Positions 9,176 through 20,318 of a DNA stretch of 64,000 nt are shown here, in pieces. Made by a program: the position numbers and the translations under genes. The stretch spans positions 2,842,501 to 2,906,500 of the forward strand of contig NC_037092.1 in assembly GCF_002994745.2 (NCBI RefSeq), in the 5' to 3' direction. This DNA comes from Rosa chinensis. Its lineage: Eukaryota; Streptophyta; Magnoliopsida; Rosales; Rosaceae. The notes below the pieces were generated by a model. It worked only from the letters and a program-made list of their open reading frames with translations. It searched no databases and was not told the DNA's origin. The stretch's first letter is position 1. Every line of letters starts with the position of its first letter.

Positions 9176-11603
9176 CCAAACGCATTGATGCTAGCTTCTT
9201 TATTTGCTTCTCATTTTTAGTTTGCATATTTCTTTTAGTTAGTTTAAAAAAAAAAAAAAAAAAAAATAGAAAAGAAAATACAAAAAGAGAGTTATACGGC
9301 GCATAAGCGAGCGACTCAGCGAATGGCCGCGAGCGGCCGCGAAGCCAATTCCCCACTAGCGAAAGCAGGCGACCGTGAAGAGCGAGGGGCCGCGAGCAAA
9401 TGGGTGCAAGCGACTGGCCGCGAGAGCGAGTGGCTGTGAGCAAGTGACCGCTAAGCAGGAGATGGTCGCGAGCGAAAGCAGATGACCGCAAAGACTGCCA
9501 GCAAGCGAGCGGCCGCGAAGAGATGGCCGCTAAGCGAGATGGTCGCGAGGACATCAGAGACTGGCCGCGAGCGAAGTGAGCGGCTGCGAAGCAAATTCTA
9601 GCAAGGAACACTTCGCGAGCACTGATCAAGTGAAGCGAACGCTCGCAAGGAACATTATCTCAAGAAGCAGAGCTCGCTGAATACAGGTGGCCTGAGCCTC
9701 GCTAGCGAGGTTCGATCCGGCGAAGCGCTGCACCAGAACTTCTTCCAACACGAGATGCACGCTCTGAGACGAAGTCGATCCAAGGGCCAGCGAGTGGTCT
9801 TTAGTGGATAATCTCCTGCCAACCACAGTGGCAGACGTCGAGGCGGAAGCAAGATGAAGGCTTTCTGGTGCTGAAGATGAATCAGAAAGAGGCACTGCAG
9901 CTGGCGAAAAAGGCAGAATTGAACATATTGAGACTACGTATCCAACCCAGTAATCTCCCATTGTTTCTGCGAAGAATCAAGTTCAATCCTCATTACCCGG
10001 TGATTAATTTGAACGTTTTGTTGATAAATTGATCTTATGGGCTGCTCTGTTGAAATTTCTTCATAGGGTTGAGAATCTGAAATATGCATATATGGTGTTT
10101 GATGGAATGCCTGAGAGAACCCTTCTGTGAAGATGACGTGCGCAGGCATGGGGGGTCGAGGCAGAAACTATCATTCCCTGGCTGGTTGAGTACAAAGAAC
10201 AGAGGCTTAATATTCGCCTAGCTCACGCTGGGAAGCATGTTAAGGTTTGAGCTCCTGCACTCCACCCAAATTTCACTAATCCCTAGCTCAACTTGATTCA
10301 TTCCCGACATCAAAACTGGGGGGCATATATGGGGCGGAGTATTTCAAATAACTTGACTTGAAGTGTCTTAATATTACCCGGGCCAAGACTCGTGGCCCTA
10401 AAAATGGTCTGAGTTTTGTTTACTTGTCGAAGAAAATCTGGATGCCAGTTACAGTGGCATTTGAGGAAGAACTTTTGAATGATCATGGACATTCCCAGTT
10501 GCTGTCCAGTTGCTGGACGCCTGTGAGTTGGATACGAAACAAGGATGTGAATGCTATAGAGGAATGCGAGTTCGCAAGGTGAAGCTACCAAGAAATTTTC
10601 AGAGTTTCTTCCCACAGTATTCTTACATCTTCATGACGAAAATTCTATTGAGAGATAATCTAGCCAGCAAGTGGCTCTAGTGTATGCCAGATACAGTGGC
10701 TATAGTTGCAGGGGAGAAAAGAAAAGCATAATTGATTCATACTACCATCAGGGACTTTTATTGCCTTCTGCACATCAAGCTAATTGAGTCGCAGTGGAGG
10801 AGCGCATAATTAATTCAAACAGCAGGACCAACATTTCTTCTTGGGCCAATTATTGTGGCGAAATCAAAGCTAGAAAGTTCAGTTGATATACGTCAATCTC
10901 CTCTGATACGTGTCATTACAAGAAGATGCAAGATGGCCTTAAACTCCATCCTCAACGCTTATCTGGGAATTGCATTTGAAGCGGTGGTATGTTCGGACAA
11001 TATGTACAAATTATCATGGTGGCTTAATTGTGTTAATTGCACGAGATGAAATTGTCTTGCATGTCATGAAAGTATCATGTGCATGAATTAATGTTTTACA
11101 TGAAAAAGAACACCAGCCTGCAACCTTGCCTCTTGGTCAAACTTTGTGGACTAAACCATGAATAGCTCGGCAGATTACAAACAAAAGGGGCTTCACTAAT
11201 TAGCCTATTTGTTTACACATATCCTAGGCTACCTAAAGGCAATATCATATGAGCTGAGCCATGGAATCATGCAAAGATCAAAGGCCAATATTTGTGGCCT
11301 TTTATTATTGGAAGCATCCATTCTATTTTAACACATCAGATCAAGTCTTCGCAAGAAGTTCATCAGGTTTCGCTACGTCCATGAGTGATTTATCTTTATG
11401 GTTATCATTGATAATTGTAAGATGTACTGCTGTTACTCATCTCGTCTAGGAGATTCAAGCTCCATGGCCTAGTCAGAGGCCTATATACATATTTAGTCAA
11501 GTGATTTCATTTAAGCCAATGCAAGTGGCTTTAAAGCGACGTTATTGCAAGACTAGTGCTGACTCAAGACCTCTTCAGTCAAGACGGGGAACTTTGACTT
11601 CGA
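9176..11603 (+). other. Non-coding tail of internal region 1
   Basis: Begins with an A tract (about 9246-9266), then a GC-rich stretch (9297-9640) of repeated GGCCGCGAGCGA / GACCGCTAAGCGA-like modules. A PPR-like remnant follows (10003-10122), then stop-filled sequence to the polypurine tract. Short dyads of the form GCCA-N5-7-TGGC recur at about 9817, 10380, 10442, 10662, 10686, 10845, 11281 and 11512. No pol domain is present in any frame that I can recognise. Confidence 0.7.
10003..10122 (+). pseudogene. PPR-repeat-like fragment inside retrotransposon 1
   Basis: One frame reads ENLKYAYMVFDGMPERT, the signature of a plant pentatricopeptide (PPR) motif (A..VFD.MPER). Upstream in a shifted frame there is a V-D-K-L-I-like piece. 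The homologous place in internal 2 (about 15590-15712) reads NLRYAHKVFDGMPERD, even closer to the PPR consensus. It is a short, out-of-frame relic, probably host sequence captured by the element. Confidence 0.5.
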
Positions 11604-11617
11604 GGTCTGGGGGGCAA
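11604..11617 (+). other. Polypurine tract before LTR B
   Basis: GGTCTGGGGGGCAA directly abuts LTR B. The same tract precedes LTR C at 23753-23766. Purine-rich tracts in this place prime plus-strand DNA synthesis in LTR retroelements. Confidence 0.75.
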
Positions 11618-12014
11618 TGTTTGAGCCCAAAATAAATATTTTTCCCGACAAAGGGAACTCGAAGAAGACCGGGCCAATATCGGTGGCCCAAACTATTTAT
11701 TTCCGACAAGTTCGGAATATATTGTTTAGAGGCCAAATAAGGCCTGCTTAGAGATCAAGCAATCGTGAGGCAAATCGTGATATTCATGGATTTATTAGTA
11801 ATTATCAAGAGATTTGATGATTAATGGTGATTTGCTTGGTTGTCAAGACTGTGCAAAACGAGAGCATAAAATATACAGGCTGTGTGTATGGCCGAGATTA
11901 CGCGAGCGCGAGCAAGATGAGTTGATATATAATTGACCATGCAATTAAGGTGGACGTGGAATAAGGGAAGCCATGCAATTAATCATGCTTGATAGCAATC
12001 CTCAAGGAATATAG

Positions 12015-12048
<34 letters not shown>

Positions 12049-12116
12049 CTATATATATATTGCATGGATGGCTGGACGTACAACATAGAGGGACATAATT
12101 ATATATATCCCTATTA

Positions 12117-12161
<45 letters not shown>

Positions 12162-12381
12162 GAAGTGCGCAGAGGGTCATATAGTATATATGATGGGTAT
12201 ATACAATTAAACATGGCAGACAAGTTGTCCTCTTCTACTTCGAGGTAGTCCACGGCTCCACGCAATTAAGTCCTATAGTGGACCAATTAAGCAGAAAATC
12301 AAGGGCCTCCCACATACGTGGCAATCAAGGAATGAAGTTGGATGTACGTCAAATGGAAGGGACACCATCACCTCTTAATTG

Positions 12382-12426
<45 letters not shown>

Positions 12427-13307
12427 TTTCTGATTTGCATGCCGCCGCGAGCTACAAGAGTCCTCGCGAAGATATATATCAATATAGGATACGTACATAT
12501 CCTACCACTGCATCCAAGAGGAAGATTACGTCTGAGATTCTAAGAGGCAATTAATCTTTGCCTATATTCTTGCAGTGACAGAGGCGGATAATTATTAATT
12601 ATCGCCTACGATAATATCAAAACTATTAAGAGTTTTGATTTGATTCAAGGCCAATAACTGTGGCCTAAATATAGTATTTCATTCCTCTTAGGAAAGTGAA
12701 TCTGCAGTAGCCTATATATAGAGGCTAAAAACGATACAGAACCGGATTTCTCTCAAATCAATCAATCCCAGCGATTACAAAGCCTCCCCGGAGCAAACCC
12801 TCAACCTCGTTGAAATCCGGTGACCGCCCGCCAGTCCTAGTCTCCTCGCGAGCCGACTGTCAGCCTCACCAGTTCAACCCGGCGACCGTACTTCCAGTCC
12901 CAGTCTCCCCAGGAGCCGACTGCGAGCACAACCGCCACTGTTACTTCCAGCGAAGCAAGGGTAACGCCCTCGCACCCAGCGAAGCTAAAGTCACGCTTTA
13001 GCAAACCCGTGCTTCTCTCAAACTTCCCAGTGATTGCTCTGCTCAGCCTCTCAACGTTGAGTATCGATTCGGTGAACGCAAAGAGACCACAACCAAAGCC
13101 CTTACCCGCGTAAGGCAAGAAGTCCTTTTCCTAAAGGCAAGAAAAGAACCCTGTGACGAGGTTGGTGCTCTCCTCGTCCACAGCGCTTGAAGAAGAAGTC
13201 AGGTCACGGGACTACCCCACCGACTGCACCCCGCGGTGCTGGCACGCCTGCGCAACCACTCGCCCAAAAGAGACTGTTTGCACACCAGCTGGTTTTGGAG
13301 CCAAACA
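11618..13307 (+). repeat. LTR B (shared central LTR)
   Basis: 1,690 bp. Acts as the 3' LTR of internal 1 and the 5' LTR of internal 2: a polypurine tract lies on its left and a primer-binding-like site on its right. Nearly identical to LTR A over its whole length; the size difference comes mainly from longer AT microsatellites (about 12015-12050, 12120-12158, 12385-12424). Confidence 0.92.
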
Positions 13308-13408
13308 TTTTGGCACGCCCAGTGGGACCAAACTAGAGTCTTTTGTATTCACCATCATTGGGATGCCAGAGGAAAATCTTTACCAAAGGAGATTCCTAAA
13401 GTGAAAAG

Positions 13409-14893
13409 ATGGCCAGTGTTGCCACCAATTATGACGACATTACAACAGAAGAGGCTTTTGTTTCGAAGCCTATTCCGGAAGGAGCGACCTTCGAGGAGAC
13501 ACTCGCGATCCTTATGGAGAATGTCGAGAACCATCGCAAGAAGATGGACGCGGATCTTGCCAGAGAAACTGCAAAATCAGAAAGGCTCCGTCGCGAGTTT
13601 GAGCAGCGTATGACTCTATACGCGGAAAGTACCAGGCAGCAGGTCACACGAACAGAGGGTGCCTTGAAGGCGCAAGCTATAACCATCGCTGCCGAACAGG
13701 ATGAGCGTCATAAGACAATTTTGAATGCTATAGAGGATCAAAACAAGCATACCTCATCGGAGTTCGTGACCTCGCGCAAGGAAGATTCCATCTTGGCTAC
13801 TCAGGTCAGTTCGCATCAAAGCAAATTAGAACCTGCATGCAAAGAGGTGGTTTTTGAGACTGAATTGCCTATAGGTGGCAATCAACCTAAGGATCTCACT
13901 GGTGAATCACAGCCTTACATAGAGGCTTTGCATGGAGAAGATGGTCAACAAGATTGTTCCTCTGACAATATAATTGTCTCAGAACAAATATTTGATTTCT
14001 CCACTGATCAAGCCAAATACGTGGCTATTGATCAGATGCATGGGGGGCATGATATTGTCCAGGTTCACCCCCCTAATAACCAGAAGCAGCTGTATGATCA
14101 ATTTAATTATGGCCTTGCTCCTGAACGTCATCATGACCAAGGTAATCAAAGCCACAATCAACTTAATTATGAATTAAGTTGTTATATGGTTGCTGGACGT
14201 CATGGCCATGCAAAGGGTCAAGAGCATGATCAACTTAATTATCAATTAAAGCATGGCCCACCTCATCATCATCAATTTTGCTTTGGTCTTGTTACTGGAC
14301 GTCATGGTAAGAGTGATCACAATCATGGCCAACTTGATTATCAATTATGTTTTGGTCTTGAGGAGCCAATCTGTGGCTTTATTAATCAATTCAATTTGAA
14401 GATCTTCATATATGTTTCAAGGCCAGTCAGTGGCTTTGAGATTTGTAAAGAAGGATTCGGTGACCCCAAGTCCAGTCTTGACATGGAGCCAATATATGAT
14501 GAATATGATGATGATTACAATTTAATTATTGGTTCCAAAAATCATATGCAGCAGTTCAAATTTCTTGAACAAGTGGTCAAATACAATAGCCAATCTGTGG
14601 CTTATTCTGAAGACACTATGTTCTATGACATGGTAGTTGGCGACAAAGCCGATATTGGGACAACGTCATCTCCAAAATTTCAATTGAAGATCTCGCTTCG
14701 TCAACCAACAAAGATACTTGGGGGGCAATACTACTCCTTCTACGAGCCAAATTTCTTCCAAGTTTTCAACGCGAAGTATCTTTGTTATTTTCTTCCAAGC
14801 TCCCGCGAGAGGGATTTTCATGCCATAAATTTTGATGCATCGGAGCTTGGAGTGAAGCATAGATGGCCTCCCCCGTGGCCTTCTAGAGGTTAG
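13409..14893 (+). CDS. Gag-like protein of the retrotransposon, copy 2
   Basis: A 494-codon intact frame, homologous end to end with the 7757-9175 protein. The first ~75 residues are nearly identical, while residues about 75-160 and the central repeat zone differ strongly. The central zone has an extra repeat of the G-R-H...Q-L-(N/D)-Y-Q-L type, rich in His (PPHHHQ), which accounts for most of the length difference. The C-terminus RWPPPWPSRG is unchanged. No pol sequence follows. Confidence 0.65.
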   Translation: MASVATNYDDITTEEAFVSKPIPEGATFEETLAILMENVENHRKKMDADLARETAKSERLRREFEQRMTLYAESTRQQVTRTEGALKAQAITIAAEQDERHKTILNAIEDQNKHTSSEFVTSRKEDSILATQVSSHQSKLEPACKEVVFETELPIGGNQPKDLTGESQPYIEALHGEDGQQDCSSDNIIVSEQIFDFSTDQAKYVAIDQMHGGHDIVQVHPPNNQKQLYDQFNYGLAPERHHDQGNQSHNQLNYELSCYMVAGRHGHAKGQEHDQLNYQLKHGPPHHHQFCFGLVTGRHGKSDHNHGQLDYQLCFGLEEPICGFINQFNLKIFIYVSRPVSGFEICKEGFGDPKSSLDMEPIYDEYDDDYNLIIGSKNHMQQFKFLEQVVKYNSQSVAYSEDTMFYDMVVGDKADIGTTSSPKFQLKISLRQPTKILGGQYYSFYEPNFFQVFNAKYLCYFLPSSRERDFHAINFDASELGVKHRWPPPWPSRG

Positions 14894-16784
14894 CCAAACG
14901 CACTGATGCTAGCTTCTTTATTTGCTTCTAATTTTTAATTTGCATCTTTCTTTTCGTTAGTAAAAAAAATAAAAATAAAAATAAAAATAATAAAAAAAAA
15001 GAGAGAAGAAAATACAAAAAGAGAGTGCGGCGCATCAGCGACTGGCCGCGAGCGTTTGTCCGCATAAGTAAGCGACCACTAAGAGACTGGCCGCGAGAGC
15101 AAGTGACCGCTAAGCGATGGTCGCGAGCGAAGGCAAGCGACTGCGAAGAGATGGTCGCGAGCGGCCGCGAAGCCAATTCCCCGCGAGCAAATTGGCCCGA
15201 AGACTGGCCGCGAGTGTTCGCAAGGGGCATTTCGCGAAGGTTTTCTAGCGAGCAACGATCGCGTGAAGCAGGGTCCGCTGATATACATCGCCTGGGCTTC
15301 GCTAGCGAGCTTCATCAGGAATTCTCCAACAAGATATGCATACTCTGAACTCTGAGACGAAGTCGATCCAAGGGCCAGCGAGTGGTCGTTAGTGAATAAT
15401 CTCATGCCAATTACAGTGGCAGACGTCGAGGCGGAAGCAAGACGAAGGCTTTCTGGTGCTGAAGCGGAATCAGAAAGAGGCACTACAGCTGGCGAAAAAG
15501 GCAGAATTGAACATATTGAAACTACGTATCCAACCCAGTAATCTCCCATTGTTTCTATGAAGAATCAAGTTCAATCCCCATTACCCGGTGATTAATTTGA
15601 ACGCTTTGTTGATAAATTGATCTTCTATGGGCTGCTCTGTTGAAATTTCATCATAGGGTTGAGAATCTGAGATATGCACACAAGGTGTTCGATGGAATGC
15701 CTGAAAGAGACCTCCTATGAAGATGACATGCTCTGCAGACTTGGGGGGCAGAACTGGAGATTACAGGGGAATATCAGTCCCCAAAAAGAGCTCACTAGCC
15801 TTCTCGTGATGATGGAATTTCAGAGTTTGAAGATTTTCATGAGAAAAGAGCAGTAGCAGACAGAAGTCGTTTCGCCAGGGTAGTTTTCCTTGGCTATTAC
15901 TTCACAAATGTACCATGGAATGTCCCATAGTGCATTCAATTACGCGCAGGTGCCTATAGAGGTAATGAGACTGTTCGTCGTTAGAACATATGCGAGTGTG
16001 ATCAGGAGGGACCTATTTTCAAGGTGCAGCATTAGTTATAAGCCAACAGCAAGCAGTCAATCGCAGGCTTAGATCACAATTATAGGGGCTCGTCAGCATT
16101 TGCTTGATTCACAATGGGATGTCCAGTGAAATAATGGTCAACGTACTTCTATACGGCTTGAAATCATCAGGAGAAAAATCATTTCGCCAGGGCATTTTTC
16201 CTTGGCTGTTGCTTCTTGGGATCTTACAGTAGTTCATCTAGCTATGTACAAGTCGGCGAAGTGGTTATTCGGCAAAGCTAACCTAAGAAGCCAGCAGGTG
16301 GCTCTAGTTATACTTGCCAGCGAGTGGGCTTAGTGGACAGCATGCCAATCACGGTGGCATTGAAATGCCTGGTTTGGCGATATCAGGATGCATTCGTACT
16401 TTATTTCAAGGCAGGCACGTATGTGCAAACTATTTCGGAAGTGGTGAACAAGTGACACGTGCATGAATGTATTTTCTAAATGAAGAAGTGCACCAGCCTC
16501 CAGCAATTTTTCTCGGTCAAACTCTTGGCTGCTCGCAGCCAACTTTGTGTAATGGTAAATTAAATCATGCATAGCTACAGCATACTCTTGTCCATTGCGA
16601 ACAATAAGGCCTTATTAATTAGTTAGCCTATATGTTTATACATATTTATGCCTACCTAGAGGCAACGTCACAATAGCTATCAAAGCCAATTGTGGTTTTG
16701 AAATACACGTGGTTGATCATTATCAATAAGGCCTACGTCTGTGGCCTTTTATTATGGGAAGCATTTATCTTATTTCAAGACGTT
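14894..16784 (+). other. Non-coding tail of internal region 2, proximal part
   Basis: Same organisation as the tail of internal 1: an A-rich tract (14963-15000), the GCGAG-rich stretch (15028-15310), and the PPR-like remnant (about 15590-15712). Stop-filled sequence with dyads follows at about 15405, 16290, 16343 and 16728. Interrupted at 16784 by the CACTA element; the rest continues at 23326-23766. Confidence 0.7.
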
Positions 16785-19700
16785 CACTACAACAAAATTG
16801 CTTATTTATAGCACTGGATAATAGCGTTTTTTAAGCAAGTGCTATAGATTGTATATAGCTTATTCTTTGATAGCATTTGTAAATTTTTAAACGCTATTAA
16901 AAATTTGAGCGGGAGTAGTAAGCGGGTAATGAAAAACATAAGCGGGCTTAATTTTAGGTGAGTGACACTTTAAACGAAAAGCAACAACTAAGACCCCAAA
17001 AACCTCTTCTCTCTTGGTGGCCGCTCTCTCTGTCCGTTCTCTCTCGGTGGCGCTGTTTCTCTTTTCTCTCTCGGTGGCTGCTGTCTCTCTTCATCCCCAC
17101 CGCTCTCTCTCTCTCTCTCTCTCCTCTTCTCTCTTCGTTTCTTCATAAGGTATGAAACATGAAAGGAACTCATCAATCTTCTCTCTTCATTCCCATCAAG
17201 CTCCGAAATCGATCTCTTCAATTTGAAAATTTCTTTTGAGTTTAATTTTGGAATGATATCTGGGTATTGGTTTAATTTTTTGTTTTTCTGTTTTCTCAAA
17301 CCAGGAAAGCTTTGCAAAGGATTAAATTTCACTTTCAAGGTAACGGTTTAAACATATACTTGATTCTATTTTCTGCAAACCAGGGAAGACATTGTTTTTC
17401 AGTTCTATTCTTACTTGTTGCTTACATTGCCGACAAACCAATATATTTCAATCTCTTGTTGCTTGTCACCTTTCTCTGACAGACCATTGATTTTTTTTTT
17501 TTTGGGTAATTGCAAGTTTGTATTTTTTATTTGGTTCTTCAATGTATTTTCTTTACTCTTGATTGTGTCTGAAAGATTCAATTTGGCTTGTTTCAGCTTA
17601 AGATTCAATTAGCCTTGGGCATGTGCTGTTGTTTGTTGGGCTACTATTTTCCTTCACTAATCTGCATTTGTTCAGGTTAAGAATGATAAATTGATGGTTA
17701 GAGTAATATAATTTATGGTAGTTTGTGTTAATTTATACGATAAGGGTCTAAGTAATTGGTTGTTGAGAATTATGATGAAAGGAAGAGTGAAAAAGAAAGT
17801 GAAATTTTTGGGGTGGTGTTGCTTTGGGTGTTGAAAATTGATGTTAGTTCCATATCAGTTGAGCACATGAGAATAGTGAAATTACAAATTGTTCTGTTAT
17901 CGTTCTGTTTTGATATGTATTGAGTGTACTGAACTGATGGACTGTGGTGTCCTTGCTCGATCTGTTGGATTTGTTTTAGGTTCAATTTTCCCAATCAGTT
18001 AGCTGGTGACTGATTTTAATACCTTAACTATACTAAACTCATGTCTCTTGAACTAGTTAAGTGGTTACTAGAGGACCTGGTTTGGCAGCTTGTGGATGAG
18101 TCAATTGGTTGAGCAGCTTGAGTTCATATGTCATGAAATTGGAAGAAATGGCATGATTTAACATAGAGAGAGTTTATATCTAAATTACATTGGTCTCATT
18201 GAAATCAGAGAGCATTTTTGTTTCTTTAACTTAAGTGGTTTTTGTCATTGCCATTGTGATTGTTATTGTGTTTTTCTGCATTCAAATTCCTAATGCATAT
18301 ATTGTGGCAGCTTATTTTTGTTTCTTTTGTGCTGGCATATATGAAGTTTATTATGTATTTTATTCATTAATATCTGTTATGAAGTAAATTATGTACTTTA
18401 TTGATCGATTAGAATTAGTTTGTTTGGTTCAATTTTAGACATTGCTTGCATAAGTGTTGCAATCTGTGCATAAATTTCAGGAAAATACTTCTCTGTCATG
18501 TGGAAATTTCAGGATAAACAATCTGTGCATAAATTTTTTCCTGCAATTTGAGATAGCTAGAAATTCATTCCTTTTGGGCATTCTGTTCGGATAGAAGTGT
18601 AAGCGTATGAAACTTTGTTTCTATGCACTAAATTCCATTGAGTTTCAAGTTGCTTTTGTAATCTACCACTGGATGTTGTTACGGTTCTTTAGAATTGAGC
18701 AGACTTCATAAATAAAAGAAGAAAATATCATAACTGGGCAGAAGTGAATTATTTTGATCTCATTCTTAGCAAAGTGGCAAACTAGGTCCGGTAAGATTAA
18801 ATTGAGGATTCACCAAGCTGAACTGTACGTAAAATGATGTCCATGATGTCTATGAAGCTCAGTTGATTTCTCTTGGTGTCACTACAGTTATACTCCCATT
18901 GGCTTTGCTTAAAGAAGTGGCTACATTCTAAGTTCTGTCCTTTTGGTTATTAGGAACAAAAAGCCACCATTTAGCATTCTAATTGCAATTGTCATTCCAA
19001 GCTTATATTTTGTTTCATGATCATTAAATCTTCAAATGGATCAAATATGTGAAAGTAAAACACTGAATTAGACTTCTATTAATGGAAGTCTACCCTAGAA
19101 TACTTCCAGTCAAGTCGAGAGATAGACAAAGGATGACAGCTGGAGTGTAACAGTTTATGTGAGAGCAAGAAATCATGAGAATTTATTATAGCTGCATTGA
19201 TTCTAATGTCTCATATCATGAGACAAGAAGATCGAGACTTGTTTGATAAGAAAAATCAGAGGAAGATATTAGTTTAAAATGAACCCTGGCTAGTTGCCTT
19301 CCCCTATATTAGCCGCATTTGAGTGCTTTAAATTTATTGCCAAACCATGCATCGTATCCATATCTCATAACATTTTTCCAGAACTGAAAACAAACTAGAG
19401 CTCTTTTTATTTTTTTTCTAGCCGTGGCTCTGGAGACAGTATTCTATTTATTTGTAGTTCTGATGATCCAACTCTTTATAAATGAAGGGTCGAAATATCT
19501 ATCGATAAGCTCTGATTTGACTACCTCCAGCAGTACCTATTTTCTTATGCCTGATTTGAGTTCCTGCAGAAAGTACTTTATCTACACTTTTAGTTGTCTC
19601 ATAGTAACAATACAGGACCAAACTCCAGTAATATATACATAATGTATTTGCTTGTAACACTAAGGGGCCTATATTTGTTCTGGACTTCTGGTTGATGTAG

Positions 19701-19872
19701 ACTCTTTGCTTTCCCAAAGTGACTTGTATGAATAATATGTACTCCATGATGAATAATTAATGGACAATGTGGCTTAAAGTATCCACGTATGATGTGAATG
19801 TATGATTGGATGCTTAGTTCTTCAGTGTGCTTGCATTTATCATAGAGTGGTGGCAAAAAAAAATAACAAAGT

Positions 19873-20012
19873 ATGTGCATTTTAGAGAGGTATATATAGG
19901 TAAACCCTTAAGTTCCAGTGCCATAGAGCTATTAGAAAATGACCCCCAACTAATCGTCATCAACTTGTCCTCAGTCTTATTTACTGTCTCACTTTTGCGC
20001 TCTTGCAAATGG
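19873..20012 (+). repeat. Internal duplicated segment in CACTA 1 (partner at about 22545-22690)
   Basis: The ~135-bp segment here and that at about 22545-22690 share a diverged sequence with a common frame: GKPLSS...ELLEN in both. They lie on either side of the nested Mutator-type element. The common frame suggests a duplicated exon of a former gene, not recognised, in the ancestral CACTA element. Confidence 0.6.
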
Positions 20013-20318
20013 TAGAAAGTTTCTTTCTAACCAATGATCATTTCTTTGAAGCTGAAGAAGAAGAAATCTCAGGTTGGTAATTTGGTTTCATACAACTTTT
20101 ATGGGAAATGGGTTAATAACTTTAATGGGTTAATTTTATTTAGGCTTATTAGGCCATATGAACAATGCTGAGCTGAAATATTTGGAACATTTTTGTTGCA
20201 GGTGAGGTGCTCGTTAATAGTCCCATGAGAACCAAAACAAGCCTCTCCTTCCAAGTTCTTCCAAGTACAAGGTTTTTCAACTTTCTAACTCTGAAAAGTA
20301 TTTTTGAAATTTTCTTTT

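Noticed and set aside
12002..12265. Tyr/Ile repeat proteins
   Set aside because: Translation of AT microsatellites in LTR B.
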